Source: Bifidobacterium scardovii JCM 12489 = DSM 13734 (GTDB lineage Bacteria; Actinomycetota; Actinomycetes; Actinomycetales; Bifidobacteriaceae). From it: a DNA stretch of 64,000 nucleotides. The translations under genes and the position numbers were made by a program. Of the stretch, positions 59,958 through 64,000 are shown in pieces. Position 1 is the stretch's first letter, and every line of letters starts with the position of its first letter. The DNA lies in contig NZ_AP012331.1 in assembly GCF_001042635.1 (NCBI RefSeq), positions 2,728,001-2,792,000 on the forward strand, read 5' to 3'. A model generated the notes under the pieces. The model had not been told where the DNA came from and ran no database searches. It saw only the letters and a list, made by a program, of their open reading frames with translations.

Positions 59958-61316
59958 TTAGTCGGCGTGATCGCCGAAGCCGTGCGCCTCCAATTCCCGA
60001 AGCAGCGTCAACGTGAAATTGACGTGGGTAAGATAATCATCCAGCGCACCGTGTTCGTTGTACCCATGCATATTACCATCAGGGCGCAGCGTGCCCGTTG
60101 GCGAGGCGATGGGAGCGCCGAGATATTTGAGAAATATGGCGCCCGGACCGGCTCCCGTCATGATGTCGTAGATCACCGGCTCCTTGCCGTATGCCTGCGC
60201 GGCCGCATCCGACACCGACTGCCCGAAGCAGGAGTCCGGCGAAGAATAGGCCGGCTCGATGACATCGACCTTCTCAACGGTCGCATCGAGGTTCTGATCG
60301 GCCACATACCGACGGATCAGCTCGAAACAGCGCTCGGGATCCATGCCGGGAACCAAGCTGAACCGCACGCGGGCCGAACAGGACGGAGGAATGCTGCGCA
60401 CGCTGCTCGAATCGAGATCGAAGGAGGCCAGGCTCATGCCCGGCTCGAAAATGAACCGGCGCTGCAGTTCGGCCTCGTTGTCGATCGGGTTGGGGTTGAC
60501 CGTATCGTTGAGCCGCAGCGAATCGCCCGGCACACCGATCCTGCGCAGCCGGAGCATCGCCTGAGGCGAGGCCTTCACCGCAAGCTCGCGCATGCCAGGC
60601 ACCGCCACCAGCCCGTCAGGCGTGGTCAGGCTCGCCACGATCTTCATGACCTCCAGCGGCGCCGAGCGCGCCACCGTACCATAGGAGGGATGGATGCCGT
60701 CCTTGAGCGCATGGACGGCGATGCGCACGCTCAACGAGCCCCGGCACCCGAATCCGATGGACGGGCTGCCGTCCTCCTCGCGCAGGTAGCTTTCCCACAG
60801 GCAGGCGTCGGACCGGAACAAATCGGCGTGTTCCCTGAGCACGTCGCCCAGACCCGGAGAGCCGATTTCCTCGCACGCCTCCGCGAAATAGATGACCGTA
60901 TACGGCAGCTTGCCGCCGTGCTCCTCCTTCCACAGGCGGAAGGAGTCGAGCCGACCGGCCACATCGGCCTTGTCGTCGCAGGCGCCGCGCGCATACATGA
61001 CGCCGTCGTGCACCTGTGATTCGTATGGCGGGTAGGTCCATTGGCCCAGATCGCCGGCGTGCTGCACGTCATAGTGGTTGTACAGCATCAGGGTCCTGTC
61101 CGACACGCCGCGTTCGATGCCGTAGACCACCGGGCCGTACTCGGGAACCGGCACCGTGCCGACTTCGCCGAACAGCGGGCGCAACTGCCCCTCCAGCCAT
61201 TCGGCGGCCTTGCCGATTTCCGGCAGGTTGTCCGCCGTGGACGCAAACCGGCAGAGGGTGCGCCACCGCTCGATGATCGCGTCGCGCTGTTCAAGGATGC
61301 GGGGATCCATGCTCAT
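59958..61316 (-). CDS. M20-family metallopeptidase (dipeptidase/carboxypeptidase)
   Basis: A 452-residue di-zinc hydrolase. Metal and catalytic residues are visible in LMLYNHYDVQHA (His, Asp), YARGACDDKADV, FAEACEEIGSPG (base Glu and ligand Glu), and the distal His in DGNMHGYNEHG. The lid/dimerisation domain lies in the middle. It belongs to the CNDP/PepV-like group acting on dipeptides. It ends nine bases before the Lrp gene and is preceded by the M24 peptidase, 96 bp upstream on the same strand. Confidence 0.92.
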   Translation of the reverse strand: MSMDPRILEQRDAIIERWRTLCRFASTADNLPEIGKAAEWLEGQLRPLFGEVGTVPVPEYGPVVYGIERGVSDRTLMLYNHYDVQHAGDLGQWTYPPYESQVHDGVMYARGACDDKADVAGRLDSFRLWKEEHGGKLPYTVIYFAEACEEIGSPGLGDVLREHADLFRSDACLWESYLREEDGSPSIGFGCRGSLSVRIAVHALKDGIHPSYGTVARSAPLEVMKIVASLTTPDGLVAVPGMRELAVKASPQAMLRLRRIGVPGDSLRLNDTVNPNPIDNEAELQRRFIFEPGMSLASFDLDSSSVRSIPPSCSARVRFSLVPGMDPERCFELIRRYVADQNLDATVEKVDVIEPAYSSPDSCFGQSVSDAAAQAYGKEPVIYDIMTGAGPGAIFLKYLGAPIASPTGTLRPDGNMHGYNEHGALDDYLTHVNFTLTLLRELEAHGFGDHAD

Positions 61317-61411
61317 ATGCAGATCCTGCCTTTCATGTGTCGAGGGTCGTCATCCATCGGGGCCGGCCGCCGTGGTCGCCGCGGGTGACACGGCGACCGG
61401 CCCGGGCTCCG

Positions 61412-62566
61412 TCAGCGCTGCAGCGGCGCCGGCTCCATGCCATACGGATAGTCGGCCAGCAGCTTGCCGCCATCCTTGGTCACCAGTACCAGGCTCTCCA
61501 GCCGCACGCCGCCGAAGCCCTGGCGGTAGCAGCCCGGCTCGATGGCGATTACATCGCCCTCAACCAGCTCGCCCGGCGTCTGGTTCAGCGACGGCGGTTC
61601 ATGCACCTCCAGTCCGACGCCGTGGCCCAGCGAGTGGAAGTACCCTTCGATCAGGGACTCCCCCGGCTTTTTGGTGAGCTGCGTGGGCTGGCCCGCCTCG
61701 ATCATCGGTTCGCATGAGATGCGGTGCAGCTCGGCCGTGGCCAGACCCGGTCGGATCGCGGCCAAGGTCCGGTCGTAGGATTCCTTGACCAGCTTGTAGT
61801 AGAACTTGAGCTCGTCGTTGATCTCGCCCTTGACGAAGGTGCGGGTCATGTCGGTGGTGCATCCGCGCTGCAGATCGCGCGGGTCGATGTCGACGGTGAC
61901 CGGCTCGCCCTCGAGCACCTGGCCGGAACCGGCGCAGTGCCCGATGCAGGTCTGCGGGCCATGCGCCACGATCGTGCCGCCGTCGTCGCAGCCGTGGCGC
62001 AGATAGGCCAGACGCACCAGATACTGCAGATGCTCGCAGGTGAGCGGCTCGCCATCGAGCATCAGTCCGCCGTCTTCGGCGACATCGGCGCGATACAGGG
62101 CGTCCGACACGTACGCGGTCGCCTCCTCGGCGGCCTTCTGCGCACGCATGATGCTTTCCAGCTCCGAATCGGTCTTGCAGCGGTGCGCGTCGGAGAAAAA
62201 TTTCTCGTCGACGGTGAGCTTCAGCCCCTTGGCGCGCAGGAAATCCGCCGCCTGGGTCGGGAACGTCGGCGGGATCAGCGCCTTCGTCACGCCGGTGCGC
62301 TTCAGCGCCTCGGCGTAGCAGTCCAACTCGGCCGTGGTCTCGTCCGGCTCGCTTGCCTTGAACTCATCGAAGCCCAGGCTTTCCAACGGCATGACGGTGA
62401 CGCCGGGCACTTCGCGCATGCGGGCGCTCTCCAAGGTGCTGCATGCCACATAGTCGTCACCCGCCTCGGTGTGGATATACATGAACGGATCATGCACGTC
62501 ATGGGGGATCAGATGGTGCATATCCGCCGCAGCCGTGCTCGCATAGATGATGAATGCCGATGTCAT
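61412..62566 (-). CDS. M24-family Xaa-Pro aminopeptidase/dipeptidase
   Basis: A 384-residue pita-bread enzyme. All five metal ligands can be placed: Asp in VTVDIDPRDL, Asp in CTTDMTRTF, His in HSLGHGVGLEVHE, Glu in VIAIEPGCY and Glu in VRLESLVLV. The N-terminal creatinase-like domain covers about 1-130. It removes N-terminal residues before Pro in the cytoplasm. AAGGAG precedes ATG 62566. The gene is divergent to the peptide-binding lipoprotein at 62759, consistent with import followed by hydrolysis. Confidence 0.93.
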   Translation of the reverse strand: MTSAFIIYASTAAADMHHLIPHDVHDPFMYIHTEAGDDYVACSTLESARMREVPGVTVMPLESLGFDEFKASEPDETTAELDCYAEALKRTGVTKALIPPTFPTQAADFLRAKGLKLTVDEKFFSDAHRCKTDSELESIMRAQKAAEEATAYVSDALYRADVAEDGGLMLDGEPLTCEHLQYLVRLAYLRHGCDDGGTIVAHGPQTCIGHCAGSGQVLEGEPVTVDIDPRDLQRGCTTDMTRTFVKGEINDELKFYYKLVKESYDRTLAAIRPGLATAELHRISCEPMIEAGQPTQLTKKPGESLIEGYFHSLGHGVGLEVHEPPSLNQTPGELVEGDVIAIEPGCYRQGFGGVRLESLVLVTKDGGKLLADYPYGMEPAPLQR

Positions 62567-62758
62567 CAGGACTCCTTCCGTGGGCCGGTATGGACTCACA
62601 TATCAAAATGCAAGTTTTAATCATACTATCTCTTACAAATATGACACTATCAGTGTATTAGTATTTCATTTGAGTAACAATACCTGATCATCAGTTAACA
62701 AATGAATATCTTTTCCGGCTATTGTTGATGCATGTCCACAGAAGAGAAAGGACGGGAC
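62567..62758. promoter_or_regulatory. AT-rich divergent promoter region
   Basis: It lies between the M24 peptidase and the peptide-binding gene. It is markedly AT-richer than the surroundings (TTTTAATCATACTATCTCTT, then many TATT/TTAA runs). Probable promoters in both directions; possible Lrp binding (inferred from AT-richness). Confidence 0.5.
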
Positions 62759-64000
62759 ATGAACAGGTTCAGTAAAGTGGCCAAAACGGCGGCGATGATC
62801 GCCGCGCTCACGCTGTCAATGTCCGGATGCGGCGCATCCTCCAACGGCTCCGGCAGCAAGTCCTCGCAGGATTCCTACGACAAAACCGCAATCATCACCA
62901 CCAACGGCTCCGAACCGTTGAATCCCCTGACCCCGGTGCAGTCCGTCGAATCGGGCGGCGCCAAGGTCGCCACCCAGCTGTTCGCCGGACTGGTGACCTA
63001 CAGCAGCGACGGCAAGCCCGTGCTCGACGCCGCCGAATCGATCACGCCGAACGACGACAGCGCCGAATGGACCGTCAAGCTCAAGAGCGGCTGGACCTTC
63101 ACCAACGGCGAGAAGATGACCTCCGATTCCTTCATCGATTCGTGGAACTACGCGGCGAAGCTGAGCAACGGCCTGCAGGCGGCCTCCTATTTCAGCAACA
63201 TCCAAGGCTATTCCGATTCCAAGGATTCCGATCTGACCGGCGTGAAGAAGGTGGACGATCTCACGTTCACCGTGGCGCTCAACAAGCCGGAATCCGACTT
63301 TCTGATGCGTCTCGGCTACGTCGCCTTCGCACCGATGCCGTCCGTCGCCTTCGACGACATGAAGGCCTACGGCGAGCACCCGATCGGCAACGGCCCGTAC
63401 AAGATGGCCAGCGACAGCGCATGGCACCACGACCAGAAGATCGAACTGGTCGCCAACCCTGATTACAAGGGCATCCGGCAGCCGAAGAACGGCGGCATCA
63501 CGTTCAACCTGTACACCTCGCTCAACTCCGCCTACGCGGATGTGCAGTCGGACAACCTCGACATCCTCGACACCCTCCCCGACTCGGCGATCAAGAGCGC
63601 GGACACCGCCTTCAAGGGCCGCAACGTCAACCAGGCGGCGGCCATCTTCCAGTCCATCAGCATCCCGTACTACCTGGAGCACTGGAGCGGAGAGGAAGGC
63701 ACGCTGCGCCGGCAGGCCATCTCCTACGCCATCAACCGCGACACCATCGTCCAGAAGATCTTCAACGGCACGCGCACCCCGGCGACCGACTTCTCGTCTC
63801 CCGTGGTGGACGGGTACAGCAAGTCGCTCGAAGGCAGCGACGTGCTGAGCTACAACGCCGACAAAGCCAAGGAACTCTGGGCACAGGCCAACGCGATCTC
63901 GGACTACGGCGACAACACCTTCTACATCGCCTACAACGCCGACGGCTCGCACAAGGCCTGGGTCGACGCGGTCTGCAATTCGATCAAGAACACGCTGGGC
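62759..64000 (+). CDS. Oligopeptide-binding lipoprotein (OppA/DppA-like), 3' end outside
   Basis: 414 codons are visible. Signal peptide MNRFSKVAKTAAMIAALTLS and lipobox MSGC with Cys24. SBP family 5 motifs follow: ITPNDDSAEWTVKLKSGWTF, IGNGPYKMASDSAWHHDQ, LRRQAISYAINRDTIVQKIF. It is a paralogue of the proteins at 31785 and 36378. RBS GAAAGGACGGG. The divergent M24 peptidase and the M20 peptidase suggest a joint role in using proline-containing or short peptides. The C-terminus and any permease genes lie beyond the window. Confidence 0.92.
   Translation, partial: MNRFSKVAKTAAMIAALTLSMSGCGASSNGSGSKSSQDSYDKTAIITTNGSEPLNPLTPVQSVESGGAKVATQLFAGLVTYSSDGKPVLDAAESITPNDDSAEWTVKLKSGWTFTNGEKMTSDSFIDSWNYAAKLSNGLQAASYFSNIQGYSDSKDSDLTGVKKVDDLTFTVALNKPESDFLMRLGYVAFAPMPSVAFDDMKAYGEHPIGNGPYKMASDSAWHHDQKIELVANPDYKGIRQPKNGGITFNLYTSLNSAYADVQSDNLDILDTLPDSAIKSADTAFKGRNVNQAAAIFQSISIPYYLEHWSGEEGTLRRQAISYAINRDTIVQKIFNGTRTPATDFSSPVVDGYSKSLEGSDVLSYNADKAKELWAQANAISDYGDNTFYIAYNADGSHKAWVDAVCNSIKNTLG

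Overview
The window is high-GC actinobacterial DNA and reads as a Bifidobacterium chromosome segment. The main reasons are the density of carbohydrate-utilisation loci (GH30, GH43, GH42, a LacI regulator beside almost every sugar locus, sugar ABC importers without their own ATPase), a C69 dipeptidase, a GtrA protein, formate-tetrahydrofolate ligase and divergent ptsI/ptsH. The genus is inferred from gene content; the species is not assigned. No tRNA, rRNA, CRISPR array, prophage or transposase gene was recognised.

Layout. 1-4.2 kb: start of an AEC transporter, a tiny ORF, an intracellular GH30 glycosidase and a divergent DeoR-HTH/LacI-type chimeric regulator preceded by four closely phased TGATCA boxes. 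5.0-8.4 kb: a Pro/Gln-rich DUF805 membrane protein, a hypothetical protein and a histidine phosphatase. 8.9-21.2 kb: a sugar island with an MFS transporter, a LacI regulator, a divergent GH43, and the apparent operon GH42 - solute-binding lipoprotein - two permeases - GH43-like propeller enzyme under a palindromic operator. 21.9-28.9 kb: GtrA, a striking array of about 12 units with a 52-bp period, and a tightly overlapping six-gene operon of SPFH/SHOCT, small membrane and zinc-ribbon membrane proteins that looks like a PspA-less relative of the ydjGHI membrane-stress modules. 29-39.6 kb: MIF-type tautomerase, a frameshifted clan GH-D-like glycosidase, two oligopeptide-binding lipoproteins (one with an internal deletion), a HisC-like aminotransferase, a ThDP enzyme and a zinc alcohol dehydrogenase. 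40-47.9 kb: fhs, C69 dipeptidase, PEBP protein, ptsI and ptsH (divergent) and a LacI regulator. 48-59.3 kb: housekeeping (holB, tmk, topA, PAP2 membrane phosphatase, 4.5S RNA, an orphan sugar-binding lipoprotein, a class A PBP). 59.4-64 kb: peptide use (Lrp regulator, M20 and M24 peptidases, a third oligopeptide-binding lipoprotein cut by the window end).

The intergenic DNA is unusually structured. At least three families of short, non-coding elements with terminal inverted repeats are dispersed through it: family A (ends CTAGTATCC...), family B (ends GTCTCGCAAATAGTTGAG...) and family C (108 bp, ends CGAGTTGTCGGTGC). There are also a 68-bp perfect palindrome, a pair of sequence-variant long hairpins, and the 52-bp array. 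The strongest candidates for something undescribed are the 52-bp phased array together with the membrane operon just upstream of it, and the MITE-like families, whose CTAG ends coincide with stop codons of neighbouring genes.
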